DNA of 12,529 nt from Candidatus Falkowiibacteriota bacterium (GTDB lineage Bacteria > Patescibacteriota > Patescibacteriia > UBA11705 > JACRDX01). How positions within the stretch are numbered: the stretch's first letter is position 1; every line of letters starts with the position of its first letter. The notes below the pieces were generated by a model. The model saw nothing but the letters and a program-made list of their open reading frames with translations, was not told the DNA's origin and made no database searches. The stretch is from NCBI GenBank assembly GCA_016212745.1, contig JACRDX010000043.1, positions 1 through 12,529 of the forward strand, given 5' to 3'. Shown one piece after another: positions 5,518 to 12,160 of this stretch. The position numbers were made by a program, and so were the translations under genes.

Positions 5518-8367
5518 TTATTTTGTAAGCTCAACAGAAATTTTCTCGCCAAGCTGAATACCACCGTTTATATCTTCAATGACAGGCCATACTTGATACA
5601 ATCCAATGCCCGTATCAACTGACCAATTAACATCCACAATTGTTGACGCAGGCGCAATGATTGAAGAAATCATAATCGCAGCTGCGCCATCTTTTTGACT
5701 GTAAAAAGTAATCTTTTTAATAAATCCAACATCAAAAATTTGATATTTCAACCCCACGAGCGAACCGGCCAAAACGATTTTGTCCTGATTTTTTGGATAA
5801 ATCCACGAGCTTGAAACAGCGCTGCCTGATTGCGTTGTCGCAATTTTTATAGCAACAAAGTTTGAATTATCAACATCATCAAACACCGCTGCCTTTAACG
5901 TGTGATCTCCGGGCGCAACAAACTGACTTATTTGATAATCCAACAAAAACGGCCAAGTATTTTTCGTATCAATCAGTTTATCATCCAAATAATATTCAAC
6001 CCTGCTGACGGTCCCGCGCGGAGCAGAAACCTGAACATTTACCACCAAATACGCGCCGCCAATAATTTCGCCATTGTGCGGTTGATTTATAAAAATCGTT
6101 GGTTTATTTTCAAGAGTATGCACATCGTCGTATTCTGTCGGAATTGGCTCGCTGGAAAGCTGGATATTGTTCTTTTTTAGCCACTGCTGCACACCATCCT
6201 CCCAATTGGTGTACTGCCAATCATAAGCCGCCGGATCAACTGGCGCCGAGCCAAGCGGGTCGTCGCGTCGCACATAATGTAAAATGTCATGGCCAGCAAA
6301 AAACTGCTTTTCAATAACATAATTTGCTGGCGTTAAATCTGTAGCAAGTTTGCCAGTATATTTATCAATTTTAACTTTATAAGCAAACGGCGATTCGCCA
6401 TCCAAAACCGGCTTGTTGGTTTTGGTCATTGTATATGGCGCAAATCCTTCAATCGGAAAATTTGCAGTCACGCGGCGCATAAATTCGTTCCAAATCGGCG
6501 CTGCGATAGCTGCTCCGTCAGCCCCTTTTTTCATCGCGTCATTGTTATTGTTGCCGACCCATACGCCGCAAACCAATGATGGCGTATATCCCATTGCCCA
6601 CGCGTCGTGAAAATCATTTGTCGTTCCTGTTTTGGCAACAACCGGCCGGTCTGGCAATGTCAGCCAATTTTTCGCGCCAAAAATAAACGAACGCGCGTTA
6701 TTATCTGACAAAATGCTTGTCACTTTTCTAGCAATTTCCGGTTCCCAAACTTTTTTTTCTTTTTGTTTAAATTCTTCCAAAACATTTCCGTTTTTATCTT
6801 CAACCCGCAGAATCGCGACTGGCGCGTGATACAAACCCTCGCGCGCGAATGCTCCAAAAGCTGCCGCGTGTTCTAGTAATTTAACTTCTCCGCCGCCCAA
6901 AACAATTGACAAACCAAAACGACTTCTGTCTGCGAATGTTGTATATCCGATACTTTCCAATTTGTCAGCGATATTTTGCACGCCTGCCAAATATGCCATT
7001 TTTACGGCCGGAATATTTAACGAACCTGCCAAGGCCTGCCGAATTGAAACTGGTCCATGTTCTTTTAAATTGTAATTGCTTGGCGTATAATCGCCAACCT
7101 CTGTTTTAAAAGTAGTATTTACGTCAAATAAAATTGTCTCTGGCTGATAACCAAGAGAAAAACCAAGACCATAGACCATTGGTTTTATTGATGAACCCGG
7201 CTGGCGAGGTCGCACGACAACATTTACCTGCCCATCAATTTCATCATCAAAAAAATCTTTAGACCCAACCATTGCCAAAATCTGGCCGGTCTTGGCATCA
7301 AGCCCGACCAGCGCAGCGTTGTTAAAGCCAAACTGCTTGCCACGCGCTTCAACTCCATTTACAACGGCCTCTTCTGCGATTTTCTGCATGTTCAAATCCA
7401 AAGTTGTGACGACTTTCAGCCCGCTTTCAACCAGCGCTTCCCCATATTTTTCATTCAAATATTCTTTCACGAACATCACAAAATGCGGCGCAGTAATTGT
7501 GGCTCCCTTTTCCCTAAATTTGACTTTTTCCTGTTTCGCAACAGCTGCTTGTTCTTGTGTGATAAATCCATCTTCAGCCATTTTGTCCAAAATATATTGC
7601 GCCCTGCCCTGCAACGCGTCAACATGACTGCCATATGGCGAATAATATGTCGGCGCTTTTGGCAAAGCTGCCAAATACGCGCTTTGTGCCAGCGTCAAAT
7701 CCTTGGCGTCTTTTCCCAAAAATGTCTGGCTGGCTGCCGCAACTCCATAAGCAACTGACCCATATGGAATTTCGTTCAGATACATTTGCAAAATTTCATC
7801 TTTGCTAAATCGCTTTTCAATTTGGTACGCAAGAATCAGCTCTTTTATTTTGCGACCAAAAGATTTTTCATTTGTCAGAATTGCGTTTTTAACAAGCTGC
7901 TGCGTGATAGTTGAACCGCCTTGCGCTTTTCCTCCCTTAATAATATCAACAATGATGGCGCGCGCGATTGCTTTAAAAGAAAACGCTCCGTGTTGATAGA
8001 AATTTGTATCTTCCGCAGACAATGTCGCCTTTTTCATGAAATCAGGAACCTGATTCAGCTCAATAAGCGTGCGTTTTTCCTGATTATAAATATCATAAAG
8101 CAATATTTTGCCGTCGCGGTCATAAATTTTCGTGCTTTGCTCAACTGCTCGTGTAATCAATTTTTCCGGATTTGGCAAATTACGCGAATACCACGCAAAC
8201 ATTCCGGTGACGATAATCACGCCAAACAAAAAAACAATCAAACCAACGTAAAGAATTGTTGACATTGATATTTTGATTTTTCTTTTTCTGCGGCCGCTAT
8301 CAGTTTTCTTAAAAAAATTATTGGCCGGCGGAAATTTTTTGACGATTTTCAATTGGGAAATCGGCAT
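5518..8367 (-). CDS. Class A penicillin-binding protein, transglycosylase/transpeptidase (949 aa)
   Basis: A bifunctional peptidoglycan synthase: it polymerises lipid II glycan strands and cross-links stem peptides outside the membrane. A basic cytoplasmic tail (to about 35) precedes one membrane helix (about 37-58). The GT51 domain shows EDTNFYQH with catalytic Glu119, GGSTITQQLVKN (150-161), RKIKE (172-176) and SKDEILQMYLNEIPYG (188-203). The transpeptidase has S392-S-I-K395, S449-L-N451 and K579-T-G581. After about residue 650 comes an extension with beta-sandwich-like, Ig-type sequence, most clearly from about 760 to the end. Its function is unknown, though such tails occur on other class A PBPs. 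The first 19 nt overlap the end of ruvC, and smc follows 6 nt after the stop. No Shine-Dalgarno sequence is seen. Met1 is preferred over Met35, which would remove the basic tail. PBP1a-like is the safe name. Confidence 0.96.
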   Translation of the reverse strand: MPISQLKIVKKFPPANNFFKKTDSGRRKRKIKISMSTILYVGLIVFLFGVIIVTGMFAWYSRNLPNPEKLITRAVEQSTKIYDRDGKILLYDIYNQEKRTLIELNQVPDFMKKATLSAEDTNFYQHGAFSFKAIARAIIVDIIKGGKAQGGSTITQQLVKNAILTNEKSFGRKIKELILAYQIEKRFSKDEILQMYLNEIPYGSVAYGVAAASQTFLGKDAKDLTLAQSAYLAALPKAPTYYSPYGSHVDALQGRAQYILDKMAEDGFITQEQAAVAKQEKVKFREKGATITAPHFVMFVKEYLNEKYGEALVESGLKVVTTLDLNMQKIAEEAVVNGVEARGKQFGFNNAALVGLDAKTGQILAMVGSKDFFDDEIDGQVNVVVRPRQPGSSIKPMVYGLGFSLGYQPETILFDVNTTFKTEVGDYTPSNYNLKEHGPVSIRQALAGSLNIPAVKMAYLAGVQNIADKLESIGYTTFADRSRFGLSIVLGGGEVKLLEHAAAFGAFAREGLYHAPVAILRVEDKNGNVLEEFKQKEKKVWEPEIARKVTSILSDNNARSFIFGAKNWLTLPDRPVVAKTGTTNDFHDAWAMGYTPSLVCGVWVGNNNNDAMKKGADGAAIAAPIWNEFMRRVTANFPIEGFAPYTMTKTNKPVLDGESPFAYKVKIDKYTGKLATDLTPANYVIEKQFFAGHDILHYVRRDDPLGSAPVDPAAYDWQYTNWEDGVQQWLKKNNIQLSSEPIPTEYDDVHTLENKPTIFINQPHNGEIIGGAYLVVNVQVSAPRGTVSRVEYYLDDKLIDTKNTWPFLLDYQISQFVAPGDHTLKAAVFDDVDNSNFVAIKIATTQSGSAVSSSWIYPKNQDKIVLAGSLVGLKYQIFDVGFIKKITFYSQKDGAAAIMISSIIAPASTIVDVNWSVDTGIGLYQVWPVIEDINGGIQLGEKISVELTK

Positions 8368-8833
8368 AGATTATTAGACGCCGCGCAAATGGCGATTGCC
8401 AAAGCGTCTGCCGCGTCATCTGGTCGTGGTATTTCACGAAGATTTAACAAGGCGCGCACCATTTTCTGTACTTGTGTTTTGTCAGCTTTTCCATAGCCAG
8501 AAATCGCTTGTTTAACTTGCAGCGGCGTGAACTCGCGGACCGGTACGCGCGCTTTTTTCGCGGCCAACAATATAACGCCGCGCGCGTGCCCAACCTTTAT
8601 CGCTGTTGTAATATTTTTATAAAAAAATAATTCTTCAACCGCGACAATTTCTGGTTTGAACTTTTTAATTTTCTTGACAATTTCGTCGTATAAAAAATTT
8701 AATCTATCTGGAAAATCTTCGCCTTTTTCGTTTCAATACAACCATAATCAACCAGCCGCAACTTTCCGCGATTATATTCAACAACACCCCAACCGGTTCT
8801 CGCGAATCCGGGATCAATTCCTAAAATGGTCAT
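8349..8833 (-). pseudogene. ruvC: RuvC Holliday-junction resolvase, reading frame broken by a -1 frameshift
   Basis: RuvC cuts Holliday junctions as a dimer working with RuvAB. The first frame (start 8833) reads MTILGIDPG to ETKK and then hits a stop at 8699. The second frame continues GEDFPDRL, VAVEELFFYKN, KARVPVREFTP, GYGKADKTQVQ and RPDDAADALAIA, and stops at 8349. Joining them by a one-base shift at the five-A run (8724-8728) gives 161 aa, normal RuvC length, with catalytic-type Asp7, Glu67, Asp140 and Asp143 all present. This good conservation on both sides argues for an assembly or homopolymer error, a very recent mutation, or -1 recoding at AAA-AAG, and against an old pseudogene. The gene lies between yebC and the PBP gene, overlapping the latter by 19 nt. 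There is no Shine-Dalgarno sequence before 8833. Confidence 0.9.
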
Positions 8834-8844
8834 AGTAAATAAAA

Positions 8845-8930
8845 GCACGAAATCAGAAGCACTAAATTCGAAACAAATCCCAAATCCGAAATCAGAATGT
8901 TTCAAACATTGAGAAATTCTAATTTCGTGC
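8845..8930. repeat. AT-rich imperfect palindrome upstream of ruvC
   Basis: Arms 8845-8858 and 8917-8930 are inverted copies matching at 13 of 14 positions. Inside are a nested palindrome (AATGTTT-C-AAACATT) and a direct repeat of CGAAATCAGAA (8849-8859 and 8888-8898). The whole yebC-ruvC gap (8834-8962) is built of AAAT/CGAA-type words. On the minus-strand transcript the hairpin ends 11 nt before the ruvC start codon. It resembles the element upstream of yebC. Confidence 0.65.
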
Positions 8931-8962
8931 TTGTTTCGTATTTCGTATTTAGAATTTCGAAT

Positions 8963-9685
8963 TTAAGCTATGTTCGTATATACTCCGCTAACATCATCCT
9001 TTTCTTCTATCATATCAACCAACTTTTCAATTTTCGCGTTGCTTTCTTCGTTTTTTTCAACTTTGTCTTTGGCAACCCATTCCATTTCAGCATAATCAAC
9101 AACCAACCCCTTTTGTTCAACAAATTTTTTAACTTTTTCAAAATTTTCAAAGCTGGAATAAATAGTCAAACCATTTTCTTCTTCAACAACATCGTCAGCG
9201 CCAGCGTCAATCAATTCCAACTCCAACGTCAGCGCATCTTTGTTTTCAACATCCGTCAAACCAACACGAATCACGCCCTGATGCTTAAACATCCATTTTA
9301 CGGCATTTGCAGCCGCCAATGTGCCGCCGTATTTATTCAAAATCGCGCGGATTTCGCTGGTTGTGCGATTTTTATTGTCAGTCAATGCCTCAACCAAAAT
9401 GCCAATACCCTCTGGTCCAAAAACTTCATAAAACATTTGTTCCAAACGCGCGCCATCGCCAGTTCCAGATGCTTTCGCGATGGCGCGTTCAATATTGTCT
9501 TTTGGCATGCTCGCGCTGCGCGCTTTATCAATTGCCAATCGCAGAGAAAAATTCATGTCCGGGTCAGAACCTTTTTGCGCGGCAACAGTAATATTGCGCG
9601 CAAGTTTTGTAAAAACATTCGCTTTTTTAGCGTCTTGCGCGCCTTTTCGTTTTGCTATATTTGCCCATTTTGAATGGCCGGACAT
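8963..9685 (-). CDS. yebC: YebC/PmpR family protein (TACO1 family, 240 aa)
   Basis: A full-length member of the YebC family, identified by the N-terminus MSGHSKWANIAKRKGAQDAKK, the MPKDNIERAIAKASG segment, the YEVFGPEGIGILVEALTDNKNRT block and the acidic third domain ending in DVSGVYTNI. The length is standard. Members were long annotated as DNA-binding transcription regulators (PmpR). More recent work on bacterial YebC and mitochondrial TACO1 points to a translation role, helping ribosomes through difficult, proline-rich stretches. Cytoplasmic. It is the first gene of the yebC-ruvC-PBP-smc set, and yebC next to ruvC is a common bacterial arrangement. Its promoter (9799-9827) and a leader of about 107 nt with a long AT-rich hairpin lie upstream. 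No Shine-Dalgarno sequence precedes the ATG. Confidence 0.96.
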   Translation of the reverse strand: MSGHSKWANIAKRKGAQDAKKANVFTKLARNITVAAQKGSDPDMNFSLRLAIDKARSASMPKDNIERAIAKASGTGDGARLEQMFYEVFGPEGIGILVEALTDNKNRTTSEIRAILNKYGGTLAAANAVKWMFKHQGVIRVGLTDVENKDALTLELELIDAGADDVVEEENGLTIYSSFENFEKVKKFVEQKGLVVDYAEMEWVAKDKVEKNEESNAKIEKLVDMIEEKDDVSGVYTNIA

Positions 9686-9698
9686 AGTATAAGAAGTG

Positions 9699-9766
9699 TC
9701 AAATTACAAATTACAAATTTCAAGCACCCTTTGAACTTTGGGCTTGATTTGATATTTGAAATTTGA
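9699..9766 (-). repeat. AT-rich leader hairpin upstream of yebC
   Basis: Arms 9699-9725 and 9742-9766 are imperfect inverted copies built of AAATTTCAAAT words, closing on the matched ends GCTTGA/TCAAGC around a 16-nt loop. The hairpin lies between the predicted yebC transcription start (about 9792) and the start codon, ending 13 nt before the ATG. It could affect translation initiation or be a dispersed intergenic repeat. Confidence 0.7.
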
Positions 9767-9798
9767 TGTTTGTCATTTTTGACTATTATCTTTGCACA

Positions 9799-9827
9799 AT
9801 TATACCTAACACGACCCTAAAAATCAA
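9799..9827 (-). promoter_or_regulatory. Sigma70-type promoter of yebC
   Basis: On the minus strand TTGATT (9827-9822), a 17-nt spacer and TATAAT (9804-9799) form a good promoter. The predicted start near 9792 gives a leader of about 107 nt to the yebC ATG. No terminator is seen from here to the end of smc, so it may drive yebC, ruvC, the PBP gene and smc. Confidence 0.75.
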
Positions 9828-9874
9828 GCTGGCGTTGGAAAAACGGATTCCGGGTTCGGTATCGATGCCAGTTT

Positions 9875-9942
9875 CGGTTCCGGTTGACGTTAAACGAAAA
9901 GCGATGGCCGAAACGAGCTGCTAAACCGTCAACCGAATACCG
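9875..9942. other. GC-richer imperfect hairpin in the yebC-pilin intergenic region
   Basis: CGGTTGACG (9881-9889) and CGTCAACCG (9927-9935) form a perfect 9-bp stem that extends outward imperfectly (CGGTTC against AATACCG). The surrounding 9831-9945 stretch is richer in CGG/TTCGG words than its AT-rich neighbours. No convincing coding frame is present. It could be a structured RNA, a binding site or a decayed insertion. The remaining gap, 9945-10027, shows nothing I can name beyond a 5-bp palindrome near 9979-9992. Confidence 0.4.
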
Positions 9943-10027
9943 TCCAATTGTTAATAACTTCTCTTGCCTTTTAAAACCAACCTGCTAAGGTTAAATAACG
10001 TTTGATTTTCTGCCTCCAATCTGCAAT

Positions 10028-10054
10028 TTTCTGCTGCCCATGCTTGAGCAGAAA
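10028..10054. repeat. Second hairpin beyond the pilin terminator
   Basis: TTTCTGCT (10028-10035) and AGCAGAAA (10047-10054) form a perfect 8-bp stem with an 11-nt loop, directly downstream of the intrinsic terminator in the direction of the pilin genes. It has no T-tract. It may be a back-up structure or unrelated. Confidence 0.5.
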
Positions 10055-10055
10055 T

Positions 10056-10087
10056 AAAACCCCTCGGTCTTTGCTACCGGGGGTTTT
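10056..10087 (-). terminator. Intrinsic terminator after the pilin-like gene array
   Basis: AAAACCCC-(T)-CGGT pairs with ACCG-GGGG-TTTT: a 12-bp stem with one bulged base and a 7-nt loop. Read on the minus strand, the GC-rich stem is followed by TTTTATTT, the expected slippery tract. It lies 33 nt after the stop codon of the last pilin-like gene. The A/T flanks also make it a possible bidirectional terminator. Confidence 0.9.
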
Positions 10088-10120
10088 GTAAAATCCTATG
10101 TTTCCGACTATTCTCCAATT

Positions 10121-10504
10121 TTATTGAGCGTTACCAATAATTTCCGTCTGAAGCTTATCAATCACAAAATCTGTAATCGCATAAGCCAACAAAATTATTA
10201 CCAAGCCCATAATCGCGTTTTTAATATATGATTGCGCCGTAGCAACATTTTTGGGTTCTCCGCCAGCAGTCATCCAGAGAAATCCGGCATAAATTATCAA
10301 AACTACCAAAACAATTCCCAAAAATCCCAAAATCACTTTAATAATCAAACCAATTGTTTCTGGCAATGACTGCGTTTGCCCAACGCTAAAACCAGCTTTT
10401 GTCGCCACCGCTGCAAAATCAGGGGTCTTTAATTCAACGGCCAAAACATTGGTTGCCAAAAGCAACAGCACCAATATTGGCAAAATCACTTTTACGATTT
10501 TCAT
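10121..10504 (-). CDS. Pilin-like small membrane protein, T4SS_pilin/TrbC-VirB2 type (127 aa), sixth of array
   Basis: Signal peptide at residues 1-22 (VLA cleavage), a short variable exported segment to about 45, then the shared core. The core starts with LPETIG, has a first mature membrane helix ending in IIYAGFLW, the motif WMTAGGEP, a short polar loop, and a second helix GLVIILLAYAITDFVIDKL, with tail GNAQ. The loop here (KNVATAQSYIKN) has fewer basic residues than the other five copies, so it may sit differently in the membrane or assembly. It is the last gene before the terminator, 20 nt after its neighbour. An AT-only leader replaces a ribosome binding site. The pilin identity comes from resemblance to VirB2/TrbC-like two-helix proteins; assembly into a filament is not shown. 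Confidence 0.8.
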   Translation of the reverse strand: MKIVKVILPILVLLLLATNVLAVELKTPDFAAVATKAGFSVGQTQSLPETIGLIIKVILGFLGIVLVVLIIYAGFLWMTAGGEPKNVATAQSYIKNAIMGLVIILLAYAITDFVIDKLQTEIIGNAQ

Positions 10505-10524
10505 AATTTTTATATATTATTAAT

Positions 10525-10935
10525 TTATTTTGTCGTATCTGCCGCTATTCCTGATAGTTTGTCAATAACAAATTGCGTAATCGCGTATGCTAAAACAATT
10601 ATAATCAAACCAATAATCGCGTTCTGAATATAGTCCCTTGCCTTTTCTGTCTGTTTTGGATCTCCACCAGCTGTCATCCACAAATATCCGGCATAAATTA
10701 TCAAAATCACCAAAATAACAAACAGCAATGACAACGCGGCTTTAATAATTTTGCCAACTATCTCTGTTAAATTTCCAGAAGGCGCTTCTAACCCTTTCTG
10801 CATACCTTCATCGCCTAAATTCGCTGACATTTCTCCCAATATCCCGGTCGCGGTCTTTGGCCCTGCAAATACAAATGTTCCTATACTCATTAATGAGATA
10901 CAAATAATTACTGCAAAAATTATTTTTTTATCCAT
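10525..10935 (-). CDS. Pilin-like small membrane protein, T4SS_pilin type (136 aa), fifth of array
   Basis: Signal peptide to about residue 24 (FVFA|GP), then a Gly/Met/Glu-rich exported segment (about 25-55). The core reads LTEIVGKIIKAALSLLF-, YAGYLWMTAGGDP, KQTEKARDYIQN, then a second helix with AYAITQFVIDKL. The first core helix has SLLF where other copies have GLLG or GFLG, losing the paired glycines that could aid helix packing. It also ends in TTK, not the GAQ-type tail. It begins 4 nt after the preceding stop, so translation may be coupled. The leader is AAUAAUAAU-like, with no Shine-Dalgarno sequence. Confidence 0.8.
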   Translation of the reverse strand: MDKKIIFAVIICISLMSIGTFVFAGPKTATGILGEMSANLGDEGMQKGLEAPSGNLTEIVGKIIKAALSLLFVILVILIIYAGYLWMTAGGDPKQTEKARDYIQNAIIGLIIIVLAYAITQFVIDKLSGIAADTTK

Positions 10936-10939
10936 ATTA

Positions 10940-11353
10940 TTATTGCGCGCCAGTCGCTTGAACCAATGTCAATTTGTCAATCACAAAATCTGTAATCGCG
11001 TATGCTAATAAAACAAGTACCAACCCCATAATCGCATTTTTAATATATTCTTTGGCTTTGTCAACCTGCTTGGGCTCGCCGCCAGCTGACATCCATAACC
11101 AACCCGCGTAAATTATTAAAACCAGTAAAACCGTTCCAAGCAAACCCAAAATAACGCTAATAATCTTTCCAATTAGCTCTGGCAATTTTTCTGTTGTTTG
11201 TATTCCTGCGCCTGTTCCCCCTGTCATTGTATCAAATTCGGCTTGCGCGCCGCCCTCCCCCGTCATCCAATTTGCATAACAAAAACAAATCGGCATCATG
11301 ATTATAACAAACAATACAACTAAGTAAATCCAATTATATTTTATAACTTTCAT
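10940..11353 (-). CDS. Pilin-like small membrane protein, T4SS_pilin type (137 aa), fourth of array
   Basis: The longest copy. An extended hydrophobic signal segment (residues 9-27) ends CYA, followed by a Gly/Thr-rich exported stretch (to about 53) with TGGTGAG. The core has LPELIGKIISVILGLLG, YAGWLWMSAGGEP (Ser in place of the usual Thr), KQVDKAKEYIKN and AYAITDFVIDKL. The tail ATGAQ matches the first copy and resembles GNAQ of the last. The fourth, fifth and sixth copies share FVIDKL and the acidic/amide position before it, suggesting they are the closest relatives in the array. It starts 5 nt after the previous stop. Confidence 0.8.
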   Translation of the reverse strand: MKVIKYNWIYLVVLFVIIMMPICFCYANWMTGEGGAQAEFDTMTGGTGAGIQTTEKLPELIGKIISVILGLLGTVLLVLIIYAGWLWMSAGGEPKQVDKAKEYIKNAIMGLVLVLLAYAITDFVIDKLTLVQATGAQ

Positions 11354-11358
11354 ATTCG

Positions 11359-11748
11359 TTATTGTGTAATCGCGCCAGTAAGCTTGTCAATAACAAAAGT
11401 TGTTATCGCGTACGCCAAAATACAAATAATCAAACCAATAATCGCGTCAGTAATATATGCTTTTGCTTTTTTTACCTGCCCCGGGTCGCCGCCAGCTGTC
11501 ATCCATAAAAATCCGCCGTAAATAATTAAACAAGTAAGTACCACGCCTAGAACCCCCACTGTCACTTTTAAAATTGCGCCGATTCTTTGAGGCAGCACTT
11601 CGCCCGTTGACATATCACCAAGCCCAGTCCCAACGCCTTTTAAATTCTTTTCTATCAATGTGTCTTCCGCAAACACAAAATGTACAGCTGGCAAAACGCC
11701 GCAAGAAATAAAAAGTAAAATTTCTAAAACAGCTAAATTCTTTTTCAT
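11359..11748 (-). CDS. Pilin-like small membrane protein, T4SS_pilin type (129 aa), third of array
   Basis: Signal peptide to about residue 27 (FVFA|ED), then an exported segment with GVGTGLGDMSTGE. The core reads LPQRIGAILKVTVGVLG, IIYGGFLWMTAGGDP, GQVKKAKAYITDA, and a second helix with ICILAYAITTFVIDKL, ending ITQ. It carries GG where the others have AG before the Trp motif. GDPG in the loop links it to the second copy (GDPGAVKKA), suggesting these two are sister genes. It lies 12 nt after its neighbour. Cys residues in the signal region and in both helices are more frequent here than in the downstream copies. Confidence 0.8.
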   Translation of the reverse strand: MKKNLAVLEILLFISCGVLPAVHFVFAEDTLIEKNLKGVGTGLGDMSTGEVLPQRIGAILKVTVGVLGVVLTCLIIYGGFLWMTAGGDPGQVKKAKAYITDAIIGLIICILAYAITTFVIDKLTGAITQ

Positions 11749-11760
11749 AAACTCAATTTT

Positions 11761-12138
11761 TTATTTAAGCGATAGAACATTCGTTTCAATTTGAGTCACA
11801 ATAAACTGTGTAAGCGCGTATGCCAGCAAACAGATAATTAAACCAATCACACCATTAACAATATGCTCCCGTGCTTTTTTAACAGCGCCAGGATCGCCGC
11901 CAGCAGTCATCCACGTCACGCCCGCGTAGACAACTAAAATGGCTAAAATAATACCCGAAATACCGATGACCACTTTCAACGCCGCGCCGATTTTTGCAGG
12001 CAACTCTGTCCCGCCTGGTTGCACGCCCATCTCTGTTCCTGCCTCGCCCAACTTAGTTGACAGATCAATGGCAAGACAATATTGCGCGACAATAAACATC
12101 AAAGCCAGCGCTGCAAAAATTTTAAAATACTTATTCAT
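11761..12138 (-). CDS. Pilin-like small membrane protein, T4SS_pilin type (125 aa), second of array
   Basis: Signal peptide to about residue 23 (CLA|ID), then a short exported segment ending GGTE. The core is LPAKIGAALKVVIGISG, VVYAGVTWMTAGGDP, GAVKKAREHIVNGV and GLIICLLAYALTQFIVTQIE. This is one of the more divergent copies: FIVTQIE replaces FVIDKL and the tail is LSLK, not GAQ. Its polar loop is strongly basic (KKAREH), consistent with a cytoplasmic loop by the positive-inside rule, which would place both ends of the mature protein outside. It follows the first copy after 22 nt. Confidence 0.8.
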   Translation of the reverse strand: MNKYFKIFAALALMFIVAQYCLAIDLSTKLGEAGTEMGVQPGGTELPAKIGAALKVVIGISGIILAILVVYAGVTWMTAGGDPGAVKKAREHIVNGVIGLIICLLAYALTQFIVTQIETNVLSLK

Positions 12139-12160
12139 AAAAAATAAATGATTTTCGCGA

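Noticed and set aside
8834..8962. CRISPR-like repeat array between ruvC and yebC
   Set aside because: Word repeats are irregular and short with no uniform spacers, and no cas genes are present.
8897..9673. 258-codon open frame on the plus strand across yebC
   Set aside because: Phe/Asn/Ile-rich antisense shadow of a well-supported yebC, with no family resemblance and no promoter.
9766..9924. 52-aa plus-strand frame starting with ATG and ending at TAA in the yebC upstream region
   Set aside because: It starts inside the leader palindrome, runs across the yebC promoter, has no ribosome site, and its open frame can come from CGG-rich word repeats; other frames of the same stretch are also partly open.
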